A stretch of DNA of 64,000 nt from Ceratodon purpureus (lineage: Eukaryota; Streptophyta; Bryopsida; Pseudoditrichales; Ditrichaceae). This document shows positions 52,695 to 63,834 of the stretch, one piece after another (the first letter of the stretch is position 1; every line of letters begins with the position of its first letter). A program made the position numbers and the translations under genes. The stretch lies in contig CM026423.1 of assembly GCA_014871385.1 (NCBI GenBank), positions 433,475 through 497,474 of the forward strand, written 5' to 3'. The notes below the pieces were generated by a model. The model made no database searches. It was given only the letters and a program-made list of their open reading frames with translations, and was not told the DNA's origin.

Positions 52695-53391
52695 TTGGGA
52701 AAATGATTTGTGTAATCTGCAACTCCTTGTCTTATTCTATTTCTTTTATGCTTTGTATATAAATCTCATAAAATGCATACCGTTTGTGTTGTAGGAGCTC
52801 ACTGTGCAATTCACCGCAAGTGACTTTGATGGCCCAACTCCAGCAGAAACTGAGGTAATCTGTTTTCATTTGTTTTTGGATTTGAACATAGCCTGATTTA
52901 TTGAACTTCCATAGTCATTTCTAATTTTCTGCTGAATGCTTAGTTGAGAATATGACAATGTTTTTGTTCTTTTTCTCTAGGTATTCTCAGATGCACCCTT
53001 GTCCATCAGTTCGCCGATCTCAGTGATCAATGTTTCCGACCTCTCGGATTCATTTGATCAGCCCCATTTATGTAGGTGTGATCTGGGCAACCCTGTAGGT
53101 TTAGGTAGTGGACCTCTCGAGGTCCACTCTCCTCAGTACATGCCTACGTCTCCTGTCTATGAGCGTACATCCCCGGGCTACATGCCCACCTCTCCAAGAC
53201 TTGGGACCCCGCCTATGTTTCCACCTTCTCCATCCTCGCCTATTAGAGTGAGGAGGCCAGCTCATGTTGTCTTCGCCCTACCAGCGATATTGCCATGCCG
53301 TGTCCAGCAAACCAGGCGATTTTGGAAGAGGCGCCGTCACTGGAACTGTAGACAGGCTAGGGAGTATTATAGTCGTGCACGACGCACATAG
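52284..53391 (+). pseudogene. Host ParB/methyltransferase-like gene, 5' part
   Basis: Exon 1 (from before 52284 to about 52713) is the 57-codon repeat. Exon 2 is 52795-52854 (after TGTAG, before GTAATC). Exon 3 starts at 52981 after CTCTAG and is open to 53391. Exon 3 encodes a Ser/Asp-rich piece, then YMPTSPVYERTSP and GYMPTSPRL, which resemble the RNA polymerase II C-terminal heptad YSPTSPS, then a basic stretch. The true 5' end is lost because E2 (with E1, E3 and E4) split the gene. The connection between exon 3 and the ParB exon at 53547 could not be fixed: an exon near 53424-53458 is possible but brings stop codons in the needed phase. Confidence 0.55.
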
Positions 53392-53546
53392 CGGCCTAAG
53401 CTCTACTTATTTCTGCTGCAGCTGATTGTGTTCTCAAAAGAGATGTACCAGTCTGAGAAGTAATTCTTTTATTCTACTTTATTGTTTTTGATTTGCTTAA
53501 GTTCATTGACTTCGAATCAACTCTAAGTACGTATGACCTTTGACAG

Positions 53547-55346
53547 GTAACTCAAACACAGGATCAGTTGCCAGCGCCATCTTGTCCAACTGATTTGACA
53601 AATGCAGTGGACAGTGAATTGGAACACAGGAAACATTTCAAATTGGACTCTACAACCGTCATCAACGATCTCCGAATACTCCCAAAGACGAAGTCCCGTA
53701 TGCTTGTACCCCTCTGCAGGATGCAGTCAATGGCAAGAGTGCGACCGGTAGGCGAAATGGGAGTTCAACATTTGGAGCGCGAGTTTGTCAATGGATATAG
53801 AGATGGGGACCGGGTCATGTACATTTCCATGTACAACCACGAAGAGAAGACAGCCGAAGTCACTCCGGAGATCAAGGCTGACTGGAGCCCTTGTTGGCAA
53901 AAAGTCAATGATGCTTTCGAAGATGAGCTCTTGGCCGACCCGGACTGGAAGGAGTTCTCTGGGAAGATGTTCTATGTTTGGGAAGGAAACCATCGCCTTG
54001 CCGCATGATACAGACATATCAACAACCATCACTATGAAGATCCAGCTTGGCACATCTCCGTGCATTGCATTGTTCTTGACCCCCGCGGTCATGTGGGAAA
54101 CCTTCTTCATGTCATGCACGACATCAACTGGTAAGAATTTTTTCCCTACTTTTTGTCCCCACTTCTTGAAAGCAGGTTGTACTTCAGGGCTTTAACTAAC
54201 TACCATATCTTCGAGCAGGTCTACAGAAAATGATCATGTGAAGAGTAATCTTCCTGCAAAACTCTTTCGTATTCGCTCTTTTGGTGTGATGAAATTGGAG
54301 GAATTCAAGGATCTGCTCTCACCAGCAGAGTATCAATTATGTTTGAATCACAAACCATCGATTCCAGGATGGTTTACTTTGCCAACCAAAATCTTCATCG
54401 CATTTCTTTATCGTGTAAGCACTACTTCCCCACCCCCCCTTACGATTCTAAATGTCATCAATTGCCGTGCTCTGTACACTCAGAAGTTGATAATGTTTAT
54501 TTTCCAGAGAGAAATCGTGGCTGCTTCAGACGAAGCAGCCAGGACCTACAAGGAGAAGACACCCATTATAGAGCAAACTGCCGCAGGGGTTTGGGATGCT
54601 ATGTCTGCTGCTTCGTCCGACATGATCAACTACATTAAGAAGAAGGACTTCACCAAGTACCTGACCATTGCCAATCCCAAAAACGGTGATGACTTTCTTG
54701 CGGAGGTGAGTTTCGACCCTTGACATTTCTACTTTACTTTCCTATAACTATTTTCAAATCTAATCTTCCCTATCATGTATTGTTCTCTTCCCAGATCAAT
54801 CGGCATTACAGTGATTTTTCCAAGCCCGAGATGACAGTGGATAAGCTTCAGAGGATTGTTCCCGCAAATGTTGATGCCAGATTTAAAGCCCGTTGGCTAA
54901 AGTGGTGGAACTCTTCACCAAGTGCACGACAATCTTACAGATTTCTGCCCCAAGACTTTAAGGAGACCGAGTTGGAGCCCTAGTTGAACAAGGCCACATT
55001 CAGGGCTGCGGTAGAACTCTTCAAACTTCTTAACAATCACTAAAACCTCTTCTTTTTTGTTTAATGTCCATGTTTACCTCAACGACATTACCTTTCTGTG
55101 GCAGTTGGAGGATGCTGTTACTCGGGAGTTTGATGACATCTGTAAGACCGAGAACCTTGTCATCAAGTGGAAGTCCTTCTCGGGACTGTTGCGGCCAGAC
55201 ACATATGTGGAGAGCTGGCGTATTCTCCTTTGGGAAAAGGCCTTCCCCGCATTTATTAGTACCCGCGCACAAAAGCCTTTTGATAAGAAGTCAGACTTTT
55301 CCACTTTTCCGGGAGCAACAGATGTTGTCAAGCGTGTGACATACCG
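53547..55346 (+). pseudogene. Host gene, ParB-like domain part
   Basis: Exons with matching phases: 53547-54130, 54219-54414, 54508-54705, 54795-55010, 55105-55346, all GT-AG. The first exon has a ParB/sulfiredoxin-like domain (VRPVGEMGVQHLEREF then EGNHRLAA, the counterpart of the GxRRxxA/DGHHRLAA box). Directly after that box comes TGA (54006-54008) where Trp is expected, and translation is sensible again up to the donor. A second stop, TAG at 54981-54983, sits where CAG would fit. Both fit C-to-T change on one strand or the other. Charged helical segments follow. Function of the intact family: unknown; ParB-like domains bind or cut DNA or hydrolyse CTP. Confidence 0.68.
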
Positions 55347-55446
55347 GTAGGACATTTATGAACTTTGACTTTGTATTGTTTTACCTTTTCGCATTTCTTT
55401 ATTGTCAATAATATGTTTCTGATACATGGCAGTTGAATTTTATTAG

Positions 55447-57559
55447 GTACTTCAAGAGAGAGCTGGTTCCAAAAGGTGCAATTGACCCTGAGAAGTTCCC
55501 TTCATACTTCGCGTCCTGGATTCAGAGAGGCTCTGATCAGTGTATTTATACTCCTCTGCAGCTGAAGAGGTACAGCTCGTCCCACCTAGCCGCTGGGTGT
55601 TGGTACCTCGATTGCATTCGAGGATTCGTTATTGAGTCTGAAGCGGAGCTCAAAGCTGAGCTTGACGCGGGATCAATAGCCATCGACGATTCTGGAGACG
55701 GTTCTGATGAGGCCGAAGGCCTCCAGGATCAATCATCTGCACCTCCACGGAAGAAAGGGCGGGGCGGCGACTGCGAAAGCTGGGTGCTACGTCCCAGGGC
55801 TCTCAGGAGACTGGTGCAGAGTCCTCGGCCCCGGAGAAGGGCGCTAGCCGTTCCATCTCCTGTGATTGTCGTTCCAAATCCGTCCCCTACTCCTGCGCCT
55901 TCATCGGTCAGTGCATCCGCTATCACCAGAGGTCTTCTGGAGCAAAGGAAGGCCAGACTTCTCCCGGCAAGCAACTCCTCCGCAGGAACTCCCCATTCCA
56001 CTGGTGTTTCTATCATCAACTCATCCGTGACCCCGTTACTCGTTCGTAACATGGAGCTCAAAGACAAGGGTGGCCATCCGGATTGGGTGAAAACTCTAGA
56101 GTTTGTGCGCAAGGTATGATTCTCTTCTTCAATAATTAATATTACGTACACTTTAATTAATTTCATATAGTGTAACCCGATAGCGTTGTTTCTCCAGTTT
56201 GGACGTGGGCGGCATAACCAAGTTCCTGAGCGGTGCGAGGTTGAGAATCATCTTGGAGTCGACTTGATCATTGTAGACATCCCTGAGAATCTTCCTGTCC
56301 CTCTCATTTCCGACCCCCCTACAGTGATTCCTCCTTGGAACTCCCGTGAAAAGGATTATGTGTACGACATTTTCTATTTCGCAAGTCTTTACTTGCAAAA
56401 TGATGGCGCTCTGTGCATCATCTACAACAATGATCAAGCGTTGGCAACGGAGATTCTTGAAGAAGCTAGCTCCACTAAGTTCGTCCTTTACAAAGACTGG
56501 TGGGGCTTCAATGAGCTCGGCCTCACTTCTCCTACGAACCCCGGAAACCTGGTAATTTCATCCTTCCCTTTCCTTCAGTTTACTTAGTACTATCCCTTCC
56601 GTTTATTCATTCTGACATAATTTGGTTGATTGCAGACTAATCGGTTCTGGATCCGTGTCTTCGTTCGTGGTGGCGAGCCGCCATCTAAGTTCTCCTTTCA
56701 AACGAAGAAATCCCATGTCATACATGGCGACCTCAACATTACCGAGAGTGATGCCATTTTCAACTTTATCGACGTTGATTCTCAGCAAATGAATGGGGAT
56801 GTTCCATGGAGAGGGCCAAGGGTAAAATCCCCTGGGATGATGCAGAACATAATTGGAGAGCTCTCGAAGCCCGGCGACATAGTCCTGGACTGGAAGGCAG
56901 GAACAGGTAACCGTTCTTACATGTTTCTAGAGAATTATTTCTCTGATTCCTTTCTCAGTTTCTCACGTCTTCACCTTGCTTTGAGTTGCAGGGGCCTCTG
57001 TCAAGGCTTGCCAGGCTATTGGTCGTCATATTATAGCTTTTGAGGATGACGAAGCCATATTCAACGCCCTTCTCAAACCGTATATGGCAGCAAAATCTCC
57101 CATGGGCCCCCCTAAGCATCCTAGACCGGCAGCAGCAGAGGAAGCACCAGCAAAGAAACATAGACCCATTAAGTATTGTAAGTCTTACTCTAGAATTTGT
57201 ATGTTTCGTGCAATGCATCTAGTATTAGTTCTGTACGCAAATTTTCCTATTCGATCTAACCACTTCTGGCTTTCTATTGCAGAGTAGTTGTGACAACACC
57301 GCCAAGTGGGCATAGAGCCGTGTTCACTCCATCGTGGCGTCTTAATTCCAGCCCGGTTCAGCCTTTTATTCTTCCGGACTATGCAGAGGGCTTAGCACAA
57401 GCGCTTCAATGTGGTGCACTTAGATATGTTCCAAGTCGGCCCACTAATTTTGATCCCAGGGCCCTTCTATTTGTCGATGAAGAGGCTGTAGAAGGAGAGT
57501 CTGAGTCATCGGGTTCTGAGAGTGGGAGTAGCGACTGTAGCATCTTCGAAGTTTGAAAG
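55447..57559 (+). pseudogene. Host gene, degenerate DNA methyltransferase-like part
   Basis: Exons 55447-56113, 56198-56551, 56636-56906, 56992-57177 and 57285-57559, phases consistent. After a Pro/Ser/Arg-rich linker comes a segment in the order of permuted (beta-class) N6/N4 DNA methylases. Motif IV position is VDLIIVDIPENLP, where DPPY is expected. Then ILDLVL-type motif I GDIVLDWKAGTG stands where LDPFAGTG is expected, followed by ACQAIGRHIIAFEDD. Both catalytic and AdoMet-binding motifs are altered, so the domain is probably not an active methylase. The combination ParB + N6/N4 methylase is known from phages and bacteria. A separate acidic C-terminal exon follows. The end of the 57177 exon could also give a stop if the alternative acceptor is used. 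Confidence 0.65.
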
Positions 57560-58373
57560 AGGCCTCGCTCTATCATTGTTTCCATTTAATTTGATTTGAT
57601 TTCAGTGAAGTTGATTACATACTGCATCGTCTACTCTATTGCAAAGCACTAAGATATTCATGATTCTCATTTCCAGTTTATACTCGTGTATACCTTGCGT
57701 CCTTTATGTTCTGTGAAAGTTGTTTCTTTCCTTGTGCATTTACATAATCCTATGAAAGAATTATTTGTTTGATCTAAAACTCAACGCCTGATCATTGTAT
57801 CTTGCCCAAACCCATGATAAATCTAAAGGAATGTATGCATGACGTCATCATGACATCAGCCCTAATTTGTATCTTTGAGAACAAACGTAATAAATTCTTA
57901 CCAGAGATAACCCTAAATTCCACGGTAATATACTCTTTTTCTAAAAAAAGTGTCAAAATTAAGCCTTAATTTAGTAATTTTCCACGGTTATAGGGTCTAC
58001 TTTGCTTTTGAAAATTTTCCTAATGGTCAATTCTGTGCTCTCCATTCTGCGCTCACCGCTCTCCGCTCTACGCTCTCCGCTCACGTACGAACTTTCCCCG
58101 CTGGACGGATAGGGAATTACCACTCGTCTCCTCCAAAAGCCAGCTGGAGGTCTAGGTGGCCCTCGTCTGTCGTCGAGGCCGCATGGCATGCAACACACGT
58201 GAGGCGATGTCTGTCGTAAGACCTGCATGTTCACGACATCGACTGGCTGGTTGGAAATCGGGAGTGTGCACACGACAAAGAGTGAGACGATGAGATTATT
58301 GACGCCGCTGAAACGCACGTGACTGGACTTTGGTACTACCTAGTAGGACGCGTCTCAACCTAGGTCACTGACC
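57560..58373. other. Intergenic, no gene supported
   Basis: AT-rich 3' flank of the host gene, then GC-richer sequence with a run of CGCTCTCCGCTC-like repeats near 58035-58085. The 89- and 115-residue ORFs here overlap on opposite strands and show no family features. Confidence 0.5.
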
Positions 58374-59679
58374 AGAAATTATGTGTCGTCGGGCACAGAT
58401 CTAGAACTGTGGACGGATCAGCCTCGTCGTCGAACCCAAATTCAGCCGTGACGTCCTCTTTCACTTGGACGAGTAAGCTGGAGAAAAAATCATGCGCATC
58501 CTGCACGTCATCACAGTGGCAGGATTTAGATTGAAGGCTCGTACGGGAGTTCGTTTGCAACAGTCATCTGCAAAGCCAGGATTATGAACCCTAAACATTG
58601 CACCACGAAATACCTCCTGCGTAGTATCCGATGAGAACCTCCGGCCCAGAGGACTTTGATTGAACGCACGCTTCAGCTCGCTGGGATCCACATGATGTCC
58701 GATGATGTCAGCTCCCCTCAGTTGGCGGAACACTCTGAGCAGAGCAGGACCGGTCCGAGCGGCCGCTGGGACCGGCGGTTCAGGGCCCTGTGAAAACATG
58801 TCGAAGGTCACGAGGAATATTGGCAGTTACGAAGGTACAGGATTGGAAAGAACCTGGTGCCATGAACCTTCGTGACGCGGACTGGAAAATACTCACCTCC
58901 GACCGATTCCCGTACCCCACATGTCGACCGAAGGCTTCCTCCATGCCGGTGTAAAAATTGTTCAAACGACAGAGACTCTGGATGATGGCGTTCATGTAGC
59001 AGGTGCCTCCCAGGTTCAAGAGCTTGAAATACCAACGGCTGTTAGTAGTGTACCAGGTCAATACTCGGAGTCGTCGACTTCCGTCTCCGTACTCTTGAGC
59101 TCCTTGCTGAATTCTACAAAATTCTCGTCCCTGAAATTGGCGAGTGAGCGTTCGCGGTGCCACACTTACCCTTTCCTCCGGATCTGGGGAGAGGGGCCGC
59201 GGGGTCGACGTCTTGGGTCTCCTGGATCTCGCGAATCTCGTCCCTTCCACAGTACAACCAGAGGGCAAGCAACCAAGATCAGGCTCGGTTTCGAATATTA
59301 ATACGGGACAGATAGCACGAGACGGTTGATCGACCGTACGCGACATGCCACTTGGAAACCGATGTGGTCATCACCCCTCCTTATCCAAGCTAACCCAGTG
59401 ATATCATGGTCGAACACAGTTGTCCACGTTTCCCTCGCATGCAGTCTGGCCGATGCTACTGGATTTTCTCCTCTCACTAATCTTACCGTGAGCACGGTCG
59501 GCGGAAGACGGATGGGGAGGCACACAGCGCCTCGCACTAGTGTCTTTCAACAAATCCTTCGTGTGGCCCAAGCCTTCGTGATCAGCCATGGTGCGTTGGA
59601 GAACTGAAGATTGGAACCGACTGGGGAACATGCAAGAACAAAGGAATTGTCCGGGATCGTTTCTGGGAATCCACTCACC
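58374..59679 (-). CDS. Ubiquitin-specific protease (USP/UBP), N-terminal catalytic exons
   Basis: Three phase-0 exons are clear: 59130-58897, 58787-58614 and 58500 to about 58374, each with GT-AG borders. The first has the Cys box LNLGGTCYMNAIIQSL with the oxyanion Asn and catalytic Cys. Exon 2 ends TTQE and exon 3 starts DAHDFF, which joins to the QQDAHEFF box of USPs. An upstream exon ending GLK before GTGAGT at 59679-59673 is likely. The His box and the rest of the catalytic domain are not seen in 57560-58373, so this may be a fragment or a gene whose later exons lie in unrecognised sequence. Deubiquitination of proteins would be the role if whole. Confidence 0.65.
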
Positions 59680-59739
59680 TTGAGGCCTCGAGGACCGCCC
59701 CGCGGTGTTGGCGGAGCCGCAGGCATCGGATAACCGTCG

Positions 59740-61356
59740 CTACCTTCTTAAATGCGAACTGTACCAGCACTTGATGGTCCATGTGGAGCCGGGCTGCTCC
59801 TTCCCAAGGGGACACTCAACCGCCGAGGATCCTTTGCATTCGGAGGAGGAGACACGTCCTCCTGGGCCTGTCCTCGCCGCTCAGAACGAAAATTAGGCGC
59901 GTACTACACTCGGCCCCGTGAACTGTAGAGAAGCTCTCCTAAGATGCTACAAGAAGTTCACAGATATGGTCTCGGCGTACCTTCTGATCCATCCATCCCG
60001 AAACTCCATCGCTCCCATCAGCATGCACTCTTTGGTCTTTCTCCTGAGGGGAACCTATCAACAAACGCAACAATTGTCAGCATGTACATCGCCCAGTCCC
60101 CCGACCATTGCAACCACCACCGTGAGAGCAATGCAAGCCAGAAAGCACCAGTAACCGACGGCAGACAGCTTCCTTTCATTCGGGGTCGCTAGGAAATGAT
60201 AAACCACGGCTGATTTCCGGGGATTGCCACGGACCACCAAACACCGTGATCTCCTACGCAGCCACGGGCTCGAATAGCCCACTTCATGTCTCAAAATGGA
60301 GTTACATTGAGATTCCAGTCAGCGAGAGAAAGAAGGCCGGGACATCCACAGGAGAAAGAGGATGCGGAGCACCGGTCACGGCACGGTTTAGGGTGAAGGG
60401 ATCCCTGCCACGGTAATCCCCCTGCTATTGCCCCCAGACGAATACTACATCCCCGACAGTTACTACAAAGTCTGGAAGAAATCCTGAGGAGATCAGTGCA
60501 TGTGAACGTCCACATCAGGGAAGCCACCAGCGGGGACAATGTTCTTCCGGAACCGGTGCTGGCGATGGGCACACCCTTGGTCTCGGTTCCCAAATCCAAC
60601 TTTCTCGCAGAATCAATCACAGTGGTTAAGGCTAGGCTTGCTCTTCACCGCGTCTAGGCGTGAATCACAGGAATGACGTAAATTTCATACTTTCGATGCT
60701 GGCTCCAGAGACTGACCGTGGGAAATGTAGTGCATAGAGGTTGCATTCATCGGTCTCCCATGGATCCGACAGACAGACTCGATGGAAACTTCACCAAGCT
60801 GGTGGACACGAATCACTCGGAAGCCAACAGTGCATCAAAAAAAAAAAAAAAAAAAAAGTGGCGAGACGTACGTGGGTCACGGTCCCGCGTGGAGTTGGTA
60901 AAAACGGCCGAAGCTTCTCCATAGTTCCCTTGGCGGTCTCCACACTTCTTTTGGCTGGGATGGGTGCGGGAGGACGTCGGGGGAGCAGGGCTGCACGGGG
61001 GGCCGAATGAGATTGGCGAGCTGATTCGTGAGATTTGGTATGCCAGAAAAAAATAGAAGAAATCAAAAAAATAATAATAGTGGTCAAGAGAAGACAAGAG
61101 AATAGTAAATATGAAAAAATACCACAAGAAAAATAAAAAGGCAGAACGATGAAATCAACCCTGTGTAGGTCGGTAGATACAACCTAGGTCCCACGAGATT
61201 TTTTTATTACGTTTTTGGCTTCCGAAGCAGTTACAGACTAGAGAAAACCCTGATCCATGCCTCCAATTCATTGAAATCAAGCCTGCCTCTCCAACTCACC
61301 CCATGATAAGGAAAAAAAATGGACTACCCGAAACACTCCATCAAACTTGTTCTCCA
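59740..61356. other. Stretch without a confident gene
   Basis: Short ORFs on both strands. The best candidate is a plus-strand open run of about 50 codons at 60490-60655 (..VLAMGTPLVSVPKSNF.. to stop), preceded by another around 60410-60485 (LLLPPDEYYIPDSYY). These could be exons, but I cannot connect them. A 21-base A run is at 60837-60857. Confidence 0.35.
60837..60857 (+). repeat. Poly(A) tract, 21 A
   Basis: Uninterrupted A run after TGCATC. It could be a retroposition footprint or a simple repeat; no processed gene copy is recognised upstream. Confidence 0.7.
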
Positions 61357-62112
61357 CTAGTCGTGGGAGGTAATTTTTTTCGGTAACAGACCTGGGCTCG
61401 CTGCGTAACTCCGTAGCTTGGCATACACCTCTGGGCTGATCGCTGCAGCGTAACTCTGTGCCTTGGCATACACCTCGTTTAGTAACCTCTCCAGCTCGGC
61501 AATCTTCGTCTGCAATGACTTGTGTTGTGCTTCCAACTGCCTCTTGTCCCCTTCAAGCCCCTCCACCGCTTGCTTCATGTTGGATCCCGAATTTCCACCG
61601 GAAGGAACCAACGGCAAACTTCCTTCATAAAATCGTTCCAGTGTCGTAGGACCAAGATGCTCCCAACACTTTGTAACGAATTGTGATAACCTCCGCCGCA
61701 ATTCCTCGGCCTCTTGACAATGTTTTAGGACATCCGGGATATCTCGGGAGAGGAATCCGTCGACGAGATGTCCCTCTCTCTCCGGCGCCAGGGTTCCCCT
61801 CGGTATGTATCCACGACCCCAGAAACCTGTTTCCAATGGAACATCCTCCACGGCATTGATATACCCCAGCAATTCCTGCAGAACATCGCCCACATCATCG
61901 ACAAATGTATCTAGACCCGCCTTGGGATCCGAAACCTTGTCGCTCAGGCGCCTAATACAATACGTTTGCTCCAATCGAAGGGGCGCTGGCGGATGTCCAA
62001 AGGGTGATCCGTAGGTTCTAAATAGTTCATGCACGGTGTAAGTGTCTGCGTATCTCGCAAACCACTTCCACACCCAACGATCAATCACATCCGTCACCTC
62101 CGGCTTCGGCAT
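61357..62112 (-). CDS. Unrecognised protein with C-terminal coiled coil
   Basis: 251 residues from the ATG at 62112 (MPKPEVTDVIDRW). The frame is open further upstream to 62250 but that part looks like AT-rich leader. N-terminal ~160 residues: globular, Trp/Tyr-rich (WVWKWFARYADTY). Residues about 180-225: coiled coil (EGDKRQLEAQ..IAELERLLNE). Near the end, EVYAKxxSYAA is duplicated (about 61395-61470). The architecture, globular part then coiled coil, resembles the retroelement accessory ORFs in outline, but I see no sequence match. No gag, RT or integrase is near. Expression unproved. Confidence 0.5.
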   Translation of the reverse strand: MPKPEVTDVIDRWVWKWFARYADTYTVHELFRTYGSPFGHPPAPLRLEQTYCIRRLSDKVSDPKAGLDTFVDDVGDVLQELLGYINAVEDVPLETGFWGRGYIPRGTLAPEREGHLVDGFLSRDIPDVLKHCQEAEELRRRLSQFVTKCWEHLGPTTLERFYEGSLPLVPSGGNSGSNMKQAVEGLEGDKRQLEAQHKSLQTKIAELERLLNEVYAKAQSYAAAISPEVYAKLRSYAASPGLLPKKITSHD

Positions 62113-62250
62113 CTTGAATGAAAAAGATTGATGATATAACTTGGAATACAATATGTTCGAATATATGATTCGAGACCGAACGATGGAATAGGAGCACACA
62201 GTGAACCAAAGAACCCAAGTGAAAATATAATTTTTTCCTGGGCTGCACAC

Positions 62251-63780
62251 TCCATTATGTACAGAAACCCATCTCCAGATTTTAGAAAAAGTGAGCTCCG
62301 AGGCAACAGTTCAAGTGCAACTTTTATGTCAAAATTAGACGGTCTGGTGCTATACCAGATGTCGGAGTGATCGAACTAAAGATAAAAAGTTCCGGTGCGG
62401 GGGGCCCACTACTGCTGCAATCTCGTTCCAACACCCCAGGGGTACCCACAGACACCGACCTGCAATCCCGACAGCAATCCCCACTCCATCAAATCCAAGG
62501 TGGCCAAGCTCCCTGAACCCTGGCTTACACCCCGGCGTAAACCCTGGCTCAGAGCCTGGCTCGTAACCTTCAGAAAAGATGTCTCCTGTGGTTCTGAAAT
62601 AAGACGCTGCCGAACAAACACTACCACTACCAGGGCCCCAGAGAAGCGTGGACATCAGTTTGAGATCGGTGGAGACGAGTAAGTACTAGAACATGAGGTG
62701 AATCCTAGCACTGATCGGGGAATGGTGTTGAAGAGGATGCACGGGGCAATGCAGGAAGGGAGCGAGTTGGTGTGACTTGGGAGTGAGGGACTAGTTGCAC
62801 GCGGGGCGGTGGAGTGTTGTTGTGGCGACCCATGGGTTGTGGGGCTATGGCAGCGTGGAATTTGTGTCTGCTGTGTGGTGGTGCTGAAGTTAGAGAGAAC
62901 CAATGTACGAAAGCGTTGCTGGACAGGGTGCAGGTGATATGCACCGCAGGTGTACGGATAATTCGTGATTCACATAAAATGGGGCGTTGCATTACGTGAA
63001 ATTGAAGTGGGACAATCTCTCCTCTGTTCTGGACCAGCGTAGTATCCTTTTCTGCACAGACGACTGAACCTAGGTGTGCATTGGCTGAGTCGAGGAATTC
63101 GTCCGAAAACAAGCCATGCAAAATACAGATCAAAGATGGCAGGGACGGGGAGCCACGTCAAAGCTCGGAACGCGTGCTTTGGGTTTGTACCATCGTGTCC
63201 TTGCGACTACGACTGATCATTACACGCTGGGTTCTCCACGGGAGGCTGAATTGGACGAAGCTTGCTGTTTTGTGTTGGGAGGATTACAGTCCCAGTTGAC
63301 TGAGCTTGGGTTTCGATGGTTCCGAGGAAGTCGTGCTGCAGATGTTTTCGAGGTAACGATCAATGAAACGGAGCCCTTCACTTCTGTCGGGCCCTTCCGT
63401 CAATATCTAGAAATTACCTTTTAGTTACCCGGGTCTATATGCAGAGCTTTTGCTTCATGTTGTTTCAACACGACACACCCAAAAAAAAATATTTAACCTT
63501 GACCAAAAAAATATTGATACATGAGTGACATAAAATTTTAGAAACTTAGCTACCTAGTCCATGATTCCCTAAACACATGAAAAAGAGTAGAATGATTACT
63601 TGGATCAAGTCAGCATTCTTTCATGAACTCGTTTCGCATAAATGGTGTTTTACACCATGATTTTTGGGTTTTCATGAGCCTGGGTCATTTCTTCTTTGAG
63701 CATTACTAAGGTGAACACAGGGGCCATAAAACCAAAACTCCAGTGAGATCAAGCCCTACCTACCATGTGATCGTTGTTTT
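62251..63780. other. Stretch without a confident gene
   Basis: Several overlapping ORFs of 60-140 codons. The plus-strand 63116-63424 ORF (102 codons) has an acceptable composition but no recognised family. From about 63470 the sequence is AT-rich non-coding. Confidence 0.4.
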
Positions 63781-63804
63781 GAGTGAACCCTAAAATTACT
63801 CAAC

Positions 63805-63834
63805 GGGCGACGGGTCCTACCGGACCCGTCGCCC
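63805..63834. repeat. Perfect GC-rich hairpin, 13-base arms
   Basis: GGGCGACGGGTCC, loop TACC, then GGACCCGTCGCCC. Six bases on, CAAACCC and GGGTTTG form a second, weaker inverted pair around an 18-base loop. It stands in AT-rich sequence, like mobile GC-rich palindromes of algal organelle genomes or the end of a foldback element. Confidence 0.8.

Noticed and set aside
54006-54008. TGA as evidence for an alternative genetic code
   Set aside because: Other genes in the window end normally in TGA and use TGG for Trp; a nonsense mutation is simpler.
59346-60294. Many 60-100 codon ORFs on both strands around the USP exons
   Set aside because: They overlap each other, run across plausible introns and show no conserved motifs.
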